Source: Prevotella merdae (GTDB lineage: Bacteria > Bacteroidota > Bacteroidia > Bacteroidales > Bacteroidaceae). Taken from it: 64,000 nt of DNA. Numbering within the stretch: the stretch's first letter is position 1; every line of letters starts with the position of its first letter. Positions 1-8,869 of the stretch are shown here, piece after piece. The position numbers were made by a program, and so were the translations under genes. The stretch lies in NCBI RefSeq assembly GCF_900290275.1, contig NZ_LT985325.1:168589-232588 (forward strand). Direction: 5' to 3'. The notes beneath the pieces are model-generated. The model did no database searches. It was not told the DNA's origin and worked only from the letters and a program-made list of their open reading frames with translations.

Positions 1-118
1 ATACGTACCTTATATTATATATAGTATGCGTTCTTAGTTGTTTGTGGGTATGTTAACTTCTGTATCATCTTCTTTTTGCTAACTTTTGTTGATATTAATC
101 AAAAAAACTATAAAATAT

Positions 119-149
119 TTTGTTGCAAAAATAATTATTTGTAACTTTG
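119..149 (+). promoter_or_regulatory. Bacteroidota-type promoter
   Basis: TTTG at 119-122, a 19-nt spacer and TAACTTTG at 142-149 match the TTTG-N19/20-TAnnTTTG consensus exactly. Transcription would begin near 156. The first coding start downstream is at 353, beyond a terminator at 232-264, so this promoter seems to serve a short noncoding transcript. Confidence 0.65.
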
Positions 150-155
150 CCAGTA

Positions 156-264
156 GTTAATAAAAACGCTAATAGTAGCGAAGATTTTTTGATTTGTTTT
201 AGTAGATTAGTTTTTAAGTAGTTTGTTTTTGAAAATCGGATGTCGGGAGACAGCCGATTTTTTT
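156..264 (+). ncRNA. candidate small RNA
   Basis: A stretch of about 108 nt lies between a consensus promoter and a strong intrinsic terminator and holds no usable reading frame. It contains a short stem-loop (CGCTA-loop-TAGCG, about 168-181), a T-rich unpaired middle and the terminator hairpin. I do not recognise an RNA family. It could also be the leader of the 66-residue gene at 353 acting as an attenuator, although that gene has its own -7 element. Confidence 0.35.
232..264 (+). terminator. intrinsic terminator
   Basis: AAAATCGG at 232-239 pairs with CCGATTTT at 254-261; an inner TGTC/GACA stem extends it with one mismatch, and seven T follow. It ends the transcript expected from the promoter at 119-149. 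Confidence 0.7.
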
Positions 265-297
265 GTGCTTTTAATCGACGTTTCTTTTTATTATTTG

Positions 298-305
298 TAA
301 TTTTG
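298..305 (+). promoter_or_regulatory. -7 element of the small membrane protein gene
   Basis: TAATTTTG matches TAnnTTTG and lies 48 nt before the ATG at 353. No TTTG is present at the right distance upstream, so only half of the promoter is supported. Confidence 0.4.
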
Positions 306-352
306 CAGTTGCTAATAATTTCGCTTAATTTTACTTTAAATAAAACAAAAAG

Positions 353-553
353 ATGTTCAAAGATATTTCAATTAAGATATTGGTGTCGTGTATAATAATA
401 TGTGTTGGCACTTATATACTAACTAAATCGCTATCCATAACAGCTGGAGTTGCAATCCTCTTATATTGTATTGACCGTTTGTTGTCTGCTTGGGTAGAGA
501 AGAAAGAGCGTCAGTATTTTCATAAAAACGATAATAATGATGATAATGCCTAA
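353..553 (+). CDS. small hypothetical membrane protein
   Basis: This 66-residue protein has two hydrophobic stretches (about residues 8-24 and 28-46) that could span the membrane as a hairpin. They are followed by a charged tail (EKKERQ) that ends in Asn and Asp. I do not recognise a family. It lies 40 nt before the kinase/RapZ fusion gene on the same strand and could be cotranscribed with it. A role in that pathway is not indicated by the sequence. Confidence 0.55.
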   Translation: MFKDISIKILVSCIIICVGTYILTKSLSITAGVAILLYCIDRLLSAWVEKKERQYFHKNDNNDDNA

Positions 554-593
554 CTGTTAGACCAAAACTTTAGAAATAATAAAAATATATATA

Positions 594-2138
594 ATGGAGA
601 AACTTGTTGAACTATATGATATGTGGCATAATTCAATGCCTGTTAATACAGTACGCTTGGCAGGTGCTGGTAGCAATCGTGCTTATTACCGTCTTTTTGA
701 TGAGGAAGGCAATAGTGTTGTTGGTGTTGTAGGAACAAGCCGAGATGAAAATCATGCTTTTATCTATCTTTCAGAGCATTTTACTAAACGTCAATTACCG
801 GTTCCACAGATTCTTGCTGTAAGTGATGATGGTTTACGTTATTTGCAGACTGATTTGGGTGAAGTTTCACTTTTCGATGCCATTCGTGGTGGACGAGAGG
901 CAGGTGGACGATATAATCTTGATGAGCAAGAATTATTAAAGCGCACAATACGCCAGTTGCCTAACATCCAGATACGAGGAGCACGTGAACTTGATTGGCA
1001 GAATTGTTATCCGCAACCTGAGTTTGACGAGGACAGTGTGCTTTTTGACCTTAACTATTTCAAGTATTGTTTTTTAAAACCTTCTGATCTTGACTTTAAT
1101 GAACTGAAACTTGAGGCCAACTTCCGATTGTTTGCAAAAGATCTTACTTCCGAGCAATGCGATTCATTTATGTATCGTGACTTCCAAGCTCGTAATGTGA
1201 TGCTTGATGCAGGTGGCAATCCCTTCTTTATCGACTATCAAGGTGGTCGTAAAGGTCCGTTCTACTATGATCTTGCTTCTTTCCTTTGGCAAGCATCGGC
1301 AAGATATTCAAACAAGTTGCGGCGTGAGCTTGTTTTGGAATATTATAATGCTTTGCAGCAATATATTGAGGTGCCGAGCGTACGACATTTTGTAGCCAGG
1401 TTGAGTCTGTTTGTTTTGTTTCGCACATTGCAAGTGCTTGGAGCATACGGCTTCCGTGGCTATTTTGAGCGCAAGAAACATTTCCTTGACTCTATTCCAC
1501 CAGCAATGGACAACTTACGTGCATTGTTGAAGCTTGGTGAGGATGTATTCCCTTATCCTTATATGATGGATATGTTGCGCCGTCTAACCGACATGCCTCG
1601 TTATGCTCACATCGAAGAACCGGCAGTATCGCGTGCGGATGGTTATAAGACCACCGACAAGAATGTTTATGCAGCACATCCACAGGATGGTCCTGCCACT
1701 TTCTCTAAGTATGATGGTAAGGGACCGTTGCGTGTTCGTGTATTCAGTTTCTCTTATCGTAAAGGTATACCGGCAGATGAGTCGGGTAATGGTGGAGGGT
1801 ATGTATTCGATTGTCGCTCGACACATAATCCTGGTCGTTATGAACCTTACAAAAAATTAACAGGACTCGATGAACCAGTAATACGATTCCTTGAAGATGA
1901 TGGCGAGATTCTGACATTCCTTGAAAGTGTGTATAAACTTGCCGATGCCCATGTACAGCGTTACATAGACCGTGGCTTTACTGACCTAATGTTCTCGTTT
2001 GGTTGTACTGGTGGTCAGCATCGAAGCGTATATTCAGCTCAACATCTCGCAGAGCATATACATAATAAATATGGCATAGAAGTGCATGTGTGTCATCGTG
2101 AGCAAGGTATAGAGCAGACATTAGAGGCAGAAAAGTAA
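594..2138 (+). CDS. AmgK-like sugar kinase fused to a RapZ C-terminal domain
   Basis: The 514-residue protein has two parts. Residues about 1-320 are an aminoglycoside-phosphotransferase-fold kinase, with the catalytic loop YRDFQARN at 194-201 (Asp196) and the metal-binding FIDYQGG at 212-218 (Asp214). The closest role I can suggest is AmgK, the anomeric MurNAc/GlcNAc kinase of cell-wall recycling. Residues about 377-505 match the C-terminal domain of the RNase adaptor RapZ, including GLDEPVIRFL and GCTGGQHRSVY. In enterobacteria that domain binds small RNAs and senses glucosamine-6-phosphate. The MurU-like gene downstream supports the recycling assignment. Whether the RapZ part binds RNA or only a sugar phosphate here is unknown. 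The N-terminal P-loop nucleotidase of true RapZ is absent. Confidence 0.8.
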   Translation: MEKLVELYDMWHNSMPVNTVRLAGAGSNRAYYRLFDEEGNSVVGVVGTSRDENHAFIYLSEHFTKRQLPVPQILAVSDDGLRYLQTDLGEVSLFDAIRGGREAGGRYNLDEQELLKRTIRQLPNIQIRGARELDWQNCYPQPEFDEDSVLFDLNYFKYCFLKPSDLDFNELKLEANFRLFAKDLTSEQCDSFMYRDFQARNVMLDAGGNPFFIDYQGGRKGPFYYDLASFLWQASARYSNKLRRELVLEYYNALQQYIEVPSVRHFVARLSLFVLFRTLQVLGAYGFRGYFERKKHFLDSIPPAMDNLRALLKLGEDVFPYPYMMDMLRRLTDMPRYAHIEEPAVSRADGYKTTDKNVYAAHPQDGPATFSKYDGKGPLRVRVFSFSYRKGIPADESGNGGGYVFDCRSTHNPGRYEPYKKLTGLDEPVIRFLEDDGEILTFLESVYKLADAHVQRYIDRGFTDLMFSFGCTGGQHRSVYSAQHLAEHIHNKYGIEVHVCHREQGIEQTLEAEK

Positions 2139-2181
2139 CTATTTTGCATGTTATATTGCTTCAATATTGGGTCTTTTCATC

Positions 2182-2232
2182 AAATCCCGGTAAAAAGTAG
2201 ATATAAGTATGCCTATTTTACCGGGATTTTCT
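2182..2232 (+). terminator. terminator or attenuator between kinase and nucleotidyltransferase genes
   Basis: A 14-bp stem (AAATCCCGGTAAAA at 2182-2195 with its complement at 2216-2229) is followed by only a short T run. A new -7 element begins two bases later. It may end the upstream transcript partly. Confidence 0.5.
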
Positions 2233-2233
2233 G

Positions 2234-2241
2234 TAACTTTG
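2234..2241 (+). promoter_or_regulatory. -7 element upstream of murU-like gene
   Basis: TAACTTTG matches TAnnTTTG 24 nt before the ATG at 2265. The -33 region falls in the terminator stem and has no TTTG. Confidence 0.4.
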
Positions 2242-2264
2242 CATTAACATTATAAATTATCCTT

Positions 2265-3017
2265 ATGATGCAAGCAATGATTTTCGCGGCTGGACTTGGC
2301 ACACGTCTCAAACCGCTAACCGACACTATGCCAAAAGCGTTGGTAAAGGTAGGTGGTGAGCCGCTCATAAAACGTGTTATCGATAAGCTATCAGCATCGG
2401 GCGTTGACCGTATTGTTGTCAACGTGCATCACTTTGCACAACAAATTACCGATTATCTAAATGATAATGCCAATTTTGGTAAGGATATACGCATATCCGA
2501 CGAGACAGATGGCTTACTCGAAACTGGAGGCGGTATAAAAAAAGCCTATCCTCTGTTTGATAGTTCTTCGCCAATATTGATACACAATGTGGATATTTTG
2601 AGCAATGTTGACTTACGTAGTTTTTACCAATTGGCAGAAAAGGCAGAAGGTAAGGACCAAGCAGTTGACGCCGTATTATTGGTAAGTTGGCGTAAGACCA
2701 AGCGTTATCTTCTATTTTCGGATGATATGCGTCTAGTGGGTTGGACCAACATAGAAACTGGCGAGGTAAAGAGTCCGTATCCGAATCTCGATCCGTCAAA
2801 GTGTCGTATGTATGCCTTTGCTGGAATACACGTGATATCGCCCAAACTTGTAATGACGATGGACGAAATGCCTGATCGATTTGGTATAATCGACTTTTAT
2901 CTAAAGGAATGTGCAACACATAATATATTAGGTTATGTCAAGGACGCTCTAAAGCTGATGGACATAGGCAAGCTTGACACCTTGGCCCAGGCAGAGGAGT
3001 TTTTAGCCGAACTATAG
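2265..3017 (+). CDS. MurU-like sugar-1-phosphate nucleotidyltransferase
   Basis: The 250-residue protein has the nucleotidyltransferase signature AAGLGTRLKPLTDTMPKALV at residues 8-27, and an LLETGGGI segment like that of MurU, the N-acetylmuramate-1-phosphate uridylyltransferase. Together with an AmgK-type kinase this would convert salvaged MurNAc to UDP-MurNAc in the cytoplasm, bypassing new synthesis. The call rests on the GLGTR and LETGGGI motifs and on the kinase next door. A glucose-1-phosphate thymidylyl- or mannose-1-phosphate guanylyltransferase is the main alternative. Two ATG codons are adjacent (2265 and 2268). The next gene, guaA, begins 64 nt downstream with no clear promoter between them. 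Confidence 0.75.
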   Translation: MMQAMIFAAGLGTRLKPLTDTMPKALVKVGGEPLIKRVIDKLSASGVDRIVVNVHHFAQQITDYLNDNANFGKDIRISDETDGLLETGGGIKKAYPLFDSSSPILIHNVDILSNVDLRSFYQLAEKAEGKDQAVDAVLLVSWRKTKRYLLFSDDMRLVGWTNIETGEVKSPYPNLDPSKCRMYAFAGIHVISPKLVMTMDEMPDRFGIIDFYLKECATHNILGYVKDALKLMDIGKLDTLAQAEEFLAEL

Positions 3018-3081
3018 AAACCAGTGACAACCATTGTTAAGAAAAATAATAATTAACAACTAATAATAAAACAATTAAGTA

Positions 3082-4692
3082 ATGCAACAGAAGATTATAA
3101 TTCTTGATTTCGGTTCGCAGACAACGCAGCTCATCGGCCGCCGTGTTCGCGAGCTTGATACCTTCTGCGAGATTATGCCTTACAACAAGTTCCCTAAGGA
3201 CGATCCCAGTGTTATCGGTGTTATCCTCAGCGGAAGCCCTTACTCGGTACATGACGAGGAAGCCTTTAAGGTTGACTTAAGTCAGTTTGTGGGGCGTATC
3301 CCGGTGCTTGGCATCTGCTATGGCGCTCAGTTTATAAGCTACGCCAATGGTGGAAAGGTAGAGGCAGCAGATTCTCGTGAGTATGGACGTGCCAACCTTG
3401 AGCATTTCGATGCAGAAAATCCTCTATTTAAGGGATTCGTTGAGAACTCGCAGGTGTGGATGAGTCATGGCGATACCATTACTGCCATTCCTGAAGACTA
3501 TAAGTGCATAGCGTCAACTGCCAATGTTAAGTTCGCTGCTTATGCTTCAACCAAGCAGCCAGTATGGGCTGTGCAGTTCCATCCAGAGGTGTTCCATTCT
3601 TTGCAAGGCACACAGCTCCTTAAGAACTTTGTGGTAGACATCTGTGGAAGCCGTCAGGATTGGAGTGCTGATTCATTTGTTGAAACTACAGTAGCCGAGC
3701 TTAAGGCTCAATTGGGTGACGACAAGGTTATCCTTGGACTTTCTGGAGGTGTAGACTCAAGCGTAGCAGCTGTATTGCTGAACAAGGCTATTGGTAGCAA
3801 CCTTACATGTATCTTTGTTGACCACGGAATGTTGCGCAAGAACGAGTTCCGTGATGTTATGGAGGATTACAAGTGTCTTGGTTTGAATGTTATCGGTGTA
3901 GACGCATCAGAGAAATTCTTCAATGACTTGGCTGGTGTTACCGATCCAGAGAAAAAGCGTAAGATTATTGGTCGCGACTTTGTTGAGGTATTCAATGCAG
4001 AGGCCAAGAAGCAGATTGGTGCAAAGTGGCTTGCTCAGGGTACAATCTATCCCGACCGTATTGAGTCGCTCAACATCACAGGCAAGGTAATCAAGAGCCA
4101 TCACAATGTAGGTGGTCTGCCTAAGGAGATGAATCTACAGTTGTGCGAGCCATTGAAGTGGTTGTTTAAGGATGAGGTTCGTCGTGTAGGTCGTTCTATG
4201 GGAATGCCTGAGCACCTTATCACTCGTCATCCTTTCCCAGGTCCTGGCTTGGCAGTACGTATCCTTGGCGACATCACTCCAGAGAAGGTTCGCATTCTTC
4301 AGGATGCCGATGATATCTATATCCGCGGTCTGCGCGACTACAAGGTAAAGCTTAGTGGTGAGGATGCACGCCGTGTGCTTGCTGCAGGTGTACCAGCAGA
4401 TATGCATGATGGCGAGATAGAAGTATCGCTTTACGACCAGATTTGGCAGGCAGGTACAGTACTTCTCTCTACCGTTCGCTCAGTAGGCGTGATGGGTGAC
4501 GAGCGCACATACGAGCATCCAGTTGCTCTTCGTGCCGTTACATCTACCGATGCTATGACAGCCGACTGGGCACACTTGCCTTACGACTTCATGGCTAAGG
4601 TAAGCAACGAGATTATCAATAAGGTTAAGGGTGTCAACCGCGTATGCTACGACATCTCTTCAAAGCCACCATCAACAATTGAGTGGGAATAA
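3082..4692 (+). CDS. guaA: GMP synthase (glutamine-hydrolysing)
   Basis: The enzyme makes GMP from XMP, ATP and glutamine, the last step of guanine nucleotide synthesis. The glutamine amidotransferase half carries the nucleophile in GICYGAQ (Cys79) and the His/Glu pair in QFHPEVFHS (His167, Glu169). The ATP-pyrophosphatase half carries the PP-loop SGGVDSS at 221-227. The C-terminal dimerisation part ends with KPPSTIEWE, as is usual for GuaA. At 536 residues it is a normal single-chain enzyme. A strong terminator follows. Confidence 0.97.
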   Translation: MQQKIIILDFGSQTTQLIGRRVRELDTFCEIMPYNKFPKDDPSVIGVILSGSPYSVHDEEAFKVDLSQFVGRIPVLGICYGAQFISYANGGKVEAADSREYGRANLEHFDAENPLFKGFVENSQVWMSHGDTITAIPEDYKCIASTANVKFAAYASTKQPVWAVQFHPEVFHSLQGTQLLKNFVVDICGSRQDWSADSFVETTVAELKAQLGDDKVILGLSGGVDSSVAAVLLNKAIGSNLTCIFVDHGMLRKNEFRDVMEDYKCLGLNVIGVDASEKFFNDLAGVTDPEKKRKIIGRDFVEVFNAEAKKQIGAKWLAQGTIYPDRIESLNITGKVIKSHHNVGGLPKEMNLQLCEPLKWLFKDEVRRVGRSMGMPEHLITRHPFPGPGLAVRILGDITPEKVRILQDADDIYIRGLRDYKVKLSGEDARRVLAAGVPADMHDGEIEVSLYDQIWQAGTVLLSTVRSVGVMGDERTYEHPVALRAVTSTDAMTADWAHLPYDFMAKVSNEIINKVKGVNRVCYDISSKPPSTIEWE

Positions 4693-4700
4693 TCTAAAGA

Positions 4701-4754
4701 AAAATGAGGAACAACAGGCTTTTGCATTGATGCCTGTTGTTCCTCATTTTTTTT
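4701..4754 (+). terminator. guaA terminator
   Basis: A perfect 19-bp stem (AAAATGAGGAACAACAGGC at 4701-4719 against 4732-4750) with a 12-nt loop is followed by a run of T. Confidence 0.9.
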
Positions 4755-4789
4755 GTATTAAATAATAGGTACGTTATTTTCTCGCTTTT

Positions 4790-4820
4790 TTTGTTATGTC
4801 CTCGAAAATAAGTAACTTTG
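4790..4820 (+). promoter_or_regulatory. glnS promoter
   Basis: TTTG at 4790-4793, 19 nt, and TAACTTTG at 4813-4820 give a full consensus promoter. The ATG is at 4867. Confidence 0.75.
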
Positions 4821-4866
4821 CAATCTATATATACTTATAATTAGAAATATAAAAAATAATCAAGAT

Positions 4867-6582
4867 ATGGCAATAACAGAAGAAAAACCAGTTGAAGAGA
4901 AGAAGAGCTTGAGTTTTGTAGAACAGCTCGTTGAGCAGGACCTTGCTGAGGGTAAGAACGGAGGTCGTATACAGACCCGTTTCCCGCCAGAACCAAACGG
5001 CTATCTTCACATTGGTCATGCTAAGGCTATTTGTATGGACTTTGGTGTGGCAGAGAAATATAATGGTGTGTGCAACCTTCGTTTCGACGATACCAACCCA
5101 ACAAAGGAGAACAACGAGTATGTAGAGAATATCCTTAACGATATCTCATGGCTCGGATTCAAGTGGGGCAACATCTACTATGCTTCCGATTATTTCGACA
5201 AGCTGTGGGAGTTTGCCATTTGGATGATTAAGAACGGACATGCATATATCGATGAGCAGACAGCTGAGCAGATTGCCGAGCAGAAGGGAACACCTACAAC
5301 TCCTGGTATTGCTTCACCTTACCGCGACCGTCCTATAGAGGAAAATCTTGAGTTGTTCAACAAGATGAACACACCTGAGGCTGTCGAGGGTAGCATGGTG
5401 TTGCGTGCAAAGCTCGATATGGCAAATCCTAACATGCACTTCCGCGATCCGATTATCTATCGTATAATCCATACACCTCACCACCGTACTGGTACAAAGT
5501 GGAACGCATATCCTATGTACGACTTTGCCCATGGACAGAGCGATTTCTTTGAAGGAGTAACCCACTCAATCTGTACACTTGAGTTTGTGCCTCACCGTCC
5601 ACTTTACGACAAGTTTATCGACTTCCTTAAGGAGATGCGTGGCGAGACAGAGAACATTCACGACTTCCGTCCACGTCAGATCGAGTTCAACCGCTTGAAC
5701 CTTACATATACAATGATGTCAAAGCGCAAGCTTCTTGCTCTTGTTAACGAGGGTGTTGTAGCTGGTTGGGACGATCCACGTATGCCAACTCTATCAGGTA
5801 TGCGTCGTCGTGGTTATTCACCAGAGTCAATACGCAAGTTCATTGATTCTATTGGCTACACCAAGTTTGATGCACTCAACGACATGGCACTGCTTGAGGC
5901 AGCTGTACGTGATGATCTTAACAAGCGCTCATTGCGTGTATCTGCTGTACTCGATCCAGTTAAGCTCGTAATAACCAATTATCCAGAGGGACAGACCGAG
6001 GAGATGGTGGCTATCAACAATCCTGAGAACGAGGCAGACGGAACACACACAATAACATTCTCTAAGAACCTTTGGATTGAACGTGGAGACTTTATGGAGA
6101 ATGCATCTAAGAAGTTCTTCCGTATGACTCCAGGCAAGGAGGTTCGCTTGAAGAATGCTTACATCGTTAAGTGTACTGGTTGCACCAAGGATGCTGATGG
6201 CAACGTTATTGAGATTCAGGCTGAGTACGATCCAATAAGCAAGAGTGGTATGGAAGGTGCCAACCGCAAGGTTAAGGGCACACTTCATTGGGTATCTGCC
6301 GACCACTGCAAGAAGGCTCAGGTACGTGTATACGACCGCCTTTTCACTGTAGAGGATCTCGGAGCAGACGAGCGTGAATTCCACGAATTGCTCAACCCAG
6401 ACAGTCTTAAGACCATAGACAACTGTTATGTAGAGGAGTATGCAGCAGAGCGCAAGCCAGGCGAGTATCTGCAGTTCCAGCGCATTGGTTATTTCATGGC
6501 CGATCTCGACTCTACACCAGACAATCTTATATTCAACAAGACTGTTGGTCTGAAGGACACTTGGGCTAAAAAGAACAAGTAG
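4867..6582 (+). CDS. glnS: glutaminyl-tRNA synthetase
   Basis: This is a class I aminoacyl-tRNA synthetase of 571 residues that charges tRNA-Gln. The HIGH-type motif lies in PPEPNGYLHIGHAKAI (about residues 41-56), and the KMSKR-type motif is MMSKRKLL. The DDTNPTKE segment and the C-terminal beta-barrel anticodon-binding region are those of GlnRS rather than bacterial GluRS. It has its own promoter and sits alone between a terminator and a 25-bp inverted repeat. Confidence 0.96.
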   Translation: MAITEEKPVEEKKSLSFVEQLVEQDLAEGKNGGRIQTRFPPEPNGYLHIGHAKAICMDFGVAEKYNGVCNLRFDDTNPTKENNEYVENILNDISWLGFKWGNIYYASDYFDKLWEFAIWMIKNGHAYIDEQTAEQIAEQKGTPTTPGIASPYRDRPIEENLELFNKMNTPEAVEGSMVLRAKLDMANPNMHFRDPIIYRIIHTPHHRTGTKWNAYPMYDFAHGQSDFFEGVTHSICTLEFVPHRPLYDKFIDFLKEMRGETENIHDFRPRQIEFNRLNLTYTMMSKRKLLALVNEGVVAGWDDPRMPTLSGMRRRGYSPESIRKFIDSIGYTKFDALNDMALLEAAVRDDLNKRSLRVSAVLDPVKLVITNYPEGQTEEMVAINNPENEADGTHTITFSKNLWIERGDFMENASKKFFRMTPGKEVRLKNAYIVKCTGCTKDADGNVIEIQAEYDPISKSGMEGANRKVKGTLHWVSADHCKKAQVRVYDRLFTVEDLGADEREFHELLNPDSLKTIDNCYVEEYAAERKPGEYLQFQRIGYFMADLDSTPDNLIFNKTVGLKDTWAKKNK

Positions 6583-6588
6583 TTTATA

Positions 6589-6666
6589 TTTAATGTTTAA
6601 TGTTTAATGTTTGTAGTTTAACAGGATTGTTTCCGAAACGCCAAACATTGAACATTAAACATTAAA
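6589..6666. repeat. inverted repeat with 7-nt units
   Basis: A 25-nt arm at 6589-6613 consists of three TTTAATG heptamers plus TTTG. The arm at 6642-6666 is its reverse complement with one wobble position. The loop is 28 nt. It lies between glnS and the TPR gene with no T run, so it is not a typical terminator. Arms built of heptamers recur around 18208-18623, and a one-sided heptamer run occurs at 47436. Confidence 0.75.
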
Positions 6667-6676
6667 CAATTAATTA

Positions 6677-8101
6677 ATGGACAACAAAGAAACTTATTTC
6701 AACAGCAAAGAATTTCGCAAGATACTCCAACGTTACGAACAATCTATAAAGATGGAACAACAGGAGTATTTTGAATCGGAAGAGCTGACAGACATTGCCG
6801 AGTTCTACTATAAGGAAGGTAGAGTAGGCGAGGCTATCAGCGTTCTCGACTATGCTATACGCTTGCATCCAGGTGCAGCTATGCCTCTTGTTTTTAGAGG
6901 ACGTATGGCTCTGATAGACGAGAACGATGTAGAGTCTGCACGTCATTATGTAGACATGATTGTCGACCAGCTCGACCTTGACTGCCTTTATCTGCAAGCA
7001 GAGATTATGATAGCCGAGAAGGATGTTGATGGAGCCGACCGTTTCTTGCGCTCCAACTTAGAGCGTATCGATGAAGACGATGTGCCCGACTATATTCTCG
7101 ACATAGCAATGCTGTTTATTGATTATGGTCAGCCGGATAAGGCGGCAGAATGGCTTGAACGTTCTGACGAGACCGATCTTATGGACTATCGTGAGGTTAA
7201 GGCACGCATAGCATTTGCCCATGGCGATTACGAGCAAAGCGAAAAGATATTCGAGAAACTTCTTGACGAGGACCCTTACTCTGGCCGTTATTGGAACTCG
7301 CTTGCCTCTACACAGTTTATGAGCAACCGTATAAACGATTCTATAACGTCGAGCGAATATTCGATTGCTATCAACCCCAACGATCAGGAGGCTTTGCTCA
7401 ACAAAGCCAACGGACTCTTTTCGCTTGGCAATTATGCCGAGGCGTTGAAGTATTATTCCCGTTTCTACAAGCTTGCCCCAGAAGAAGGAGCAGCTCCGTT
7501 GTTTATGGGTAATTGCTTGCTCAATATGGGTAAGGCTTCCGAGGCGCTGCCACATTATGAAGAAGCATTAAACTTGTTGCGCAAGCGTCAGATCAGCACT
7601 TCGGAGGTGTTGCAGTGTTTGGCATTCACTTATTCGCAGCTTGGACGTCAAGACGAAGCTCTTGCAAGTATTGACGAGGCTTTGCAGTTGTCTGATGTCA
7701 ACAAGGGTGAGGTGTTGGTTGTCAAGGGACACATACTCTTGGAGAACAGCCGTGTTAAGGAAGCCATCAATTGTTTTGTAGAGGCTCTGCGTACAACCTC
7801 GTTCTCGCAAGATGTATTCTTTCGTATAGCCATCTCGGTGTTTGATTGTGGCTATCCTACAATTGCCTACCGTATGTTCAAGACATACATCGAGACCAAT
7901 GACGATACTGGTGGCGAAGGGCTTGCCTATCTTGCCTCATGCTGTCTGCATCTCAACAAGAGGGACGAGTATCTTGAGTATCTTAAGTTGGCATGTGATA
8001 AAAATCCGTTAGAGGCTCGCAAGATTCTTGGCGACGAGTTTCCACAAGGTATGGAGCCGAAAGACTATTATAGTTACGCCATAAGTCGCCAATCTATTTA
8101 A
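6677..8101 (+). CDS. tetratricopeptide repeat protein
   Basis: This acidic 474-residue protein has no signal peptide or membrane segment. It consists largely of TPR-like helix pairs, for example A-x-Y-Y-K-E-G-R, LGNYAEALKYYSRFYKLAP and YSQLGRQDEALASIDEAL, spread from about residue 60 to 440. TPR proteins act as scaffolds, and no catalytic motif is visible. The DedA gene starts 28 nt downstream, so the two are probably cotranscribed. The specific partner is unknown. Confidence 0.8.
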   Translation: MDNKETYFNSKEFRKILQRYEQSIKMEQQEYFESEELTDIAEFYYKEGRVGEAISVLDYAIRLHPGAAMPLVFRGRMALIDENDVESARHYVDMIVDQLDLDCLYLQAEIMIAEKDVDGADRFLRSNLERIDEDDVPDYILDIAMLFIDYGQPDKAAEWLERSDETDLMDYREVKARIAFAHGDYEQSEKIFEKLLDEDPYSGRYWNSLASTQFMSNRINDSITSSEYSIAINPNDQEALLNKANGLFSLGNYAEALKYYSRFYKLAPEEGAAPLFMGNCLLNMGKASEALPHYEEALNLLRKRQISTSEVLQCLAFTYSQLGRQDEALASIDEALQLSDVNKGEVLVVKGHILLENSRVKEAINCFVEALRTTSFSQDVFFRIAISVFDCGYPTIAYRMFKTYIETNDDTGGEGLAYLASCCLHLNKRDEYLEYLKLACDKNPLEARKILGDEFPQGMEPKDYYSYAISRQSI

Positions 8102-8129
8102 AACAATAACAAATTATATCATACAGATT

Positions 8130-8771
8130 ATGAATTCTGCAGAACTTTTTCTTTGGATTCTCAACAATCTTAACTATTGGGTTGTTACGCTTTTCATGGC
8201 TATTGAGAGTTCGTTTGTTCCATTCCCGTCAGAGGTAGTTGTGCCACCAGCCGCATGGAAGGCTATGGATCCTGATAGCGGTATGAGCTTTGTGCTTGTA
8301 ATAGTATTCGCTACAATAGGTGCCGACTTTGGTGCACTCATCAACTATTATCTTGCCAAGTGGCTTGGTCGTCCTATAGTTTATCGCTTTGCCGACAGTC
8401 GTTTAGGACACATGTGTCTCATAGACCGTGAGAAGGTAGAGAAGGCCGAGGCTTTCTTCCGTGAGCATGGTGCGTCTTCTACATTCTTTGGACGTCTTGT
8501 GCCTGCTGTTCGCCAGCTTATCAGCATACCGGCTGGACTTTCTGGCATGCGTGTAGGCAAGTTCTTGCTTTACACTACATTAGGAGCAGGTGTATGGAAC
8601 ACTGTGCTTGCCATTATCGGTTGGGCGATATACAAGTATACCGACTATAAGACTACACATGATGTATATCTTCAGGCTGTAAAGTATAGCCACGAGATAG
8701 GATATGTACTCTTGGTGTTGGCTGTTTTGGTAGTAGGTTTCTTGGCTTATAAGGGATTGAAGAAGAAGTAA
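8130..8771 (+). CDS. DedA family membrane protein
   Basis: The 213-residue inner-membrane protein has the VTT/SNARE-associated fold of the DedA family. It has several hydrophobic segments, an early acidic E-S-S-F-V-P-F-P-S-E motif (residues about 26-35), and the conserved FFGRLVPAVRQLISIPAGLSGM region (about 112-133). DedA-family proteins are known to flip lipid carriers such as undecaprenyl phosphate and phosphatidylethanolamine. The substrate cannot be read from sequence. It follows the TPR gene closely and ends at a bidirectional terminator. Confidence 0.9.
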   Translation: MNSAELFLWILNNLNYWVVTLFMAIESSFVPFPSEVVVPPAAWKAMDPDSGMSFVLVIVFATIGADFGALINYYLAKWLGRPIVYRFADSRLGHMCLIDREKVEKAEAFFREHGASSTFFGRLVPAVRQLISIPAGLSGMRVGKFLLYTTLGAGVWNTVLAIIGWAIYKYTDYKTTHDVYLQAVKYSHEIGYVLLVLAVLVVGFLAYKGLKKK

Positions 8772-8801
8772 GAATACACATTATATAATTACTACCATTC
8801 T

Positions 8802-8859
8802 ATATTACAATGATAAAGGGCTATGGCTTTAAAGCCATAGCCCTTTATCATTGTAATAT
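8802..8859. terminator. bidirectional terminator
   Basis: A perfect 58-nt palindrome centred between 8830 and 8831 separates the convergent DedA and mannose-1-phosphate guanylyltransferase genes. Confidence 0.85.
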
Positions 8860-8869
8860 CAAATATTTT

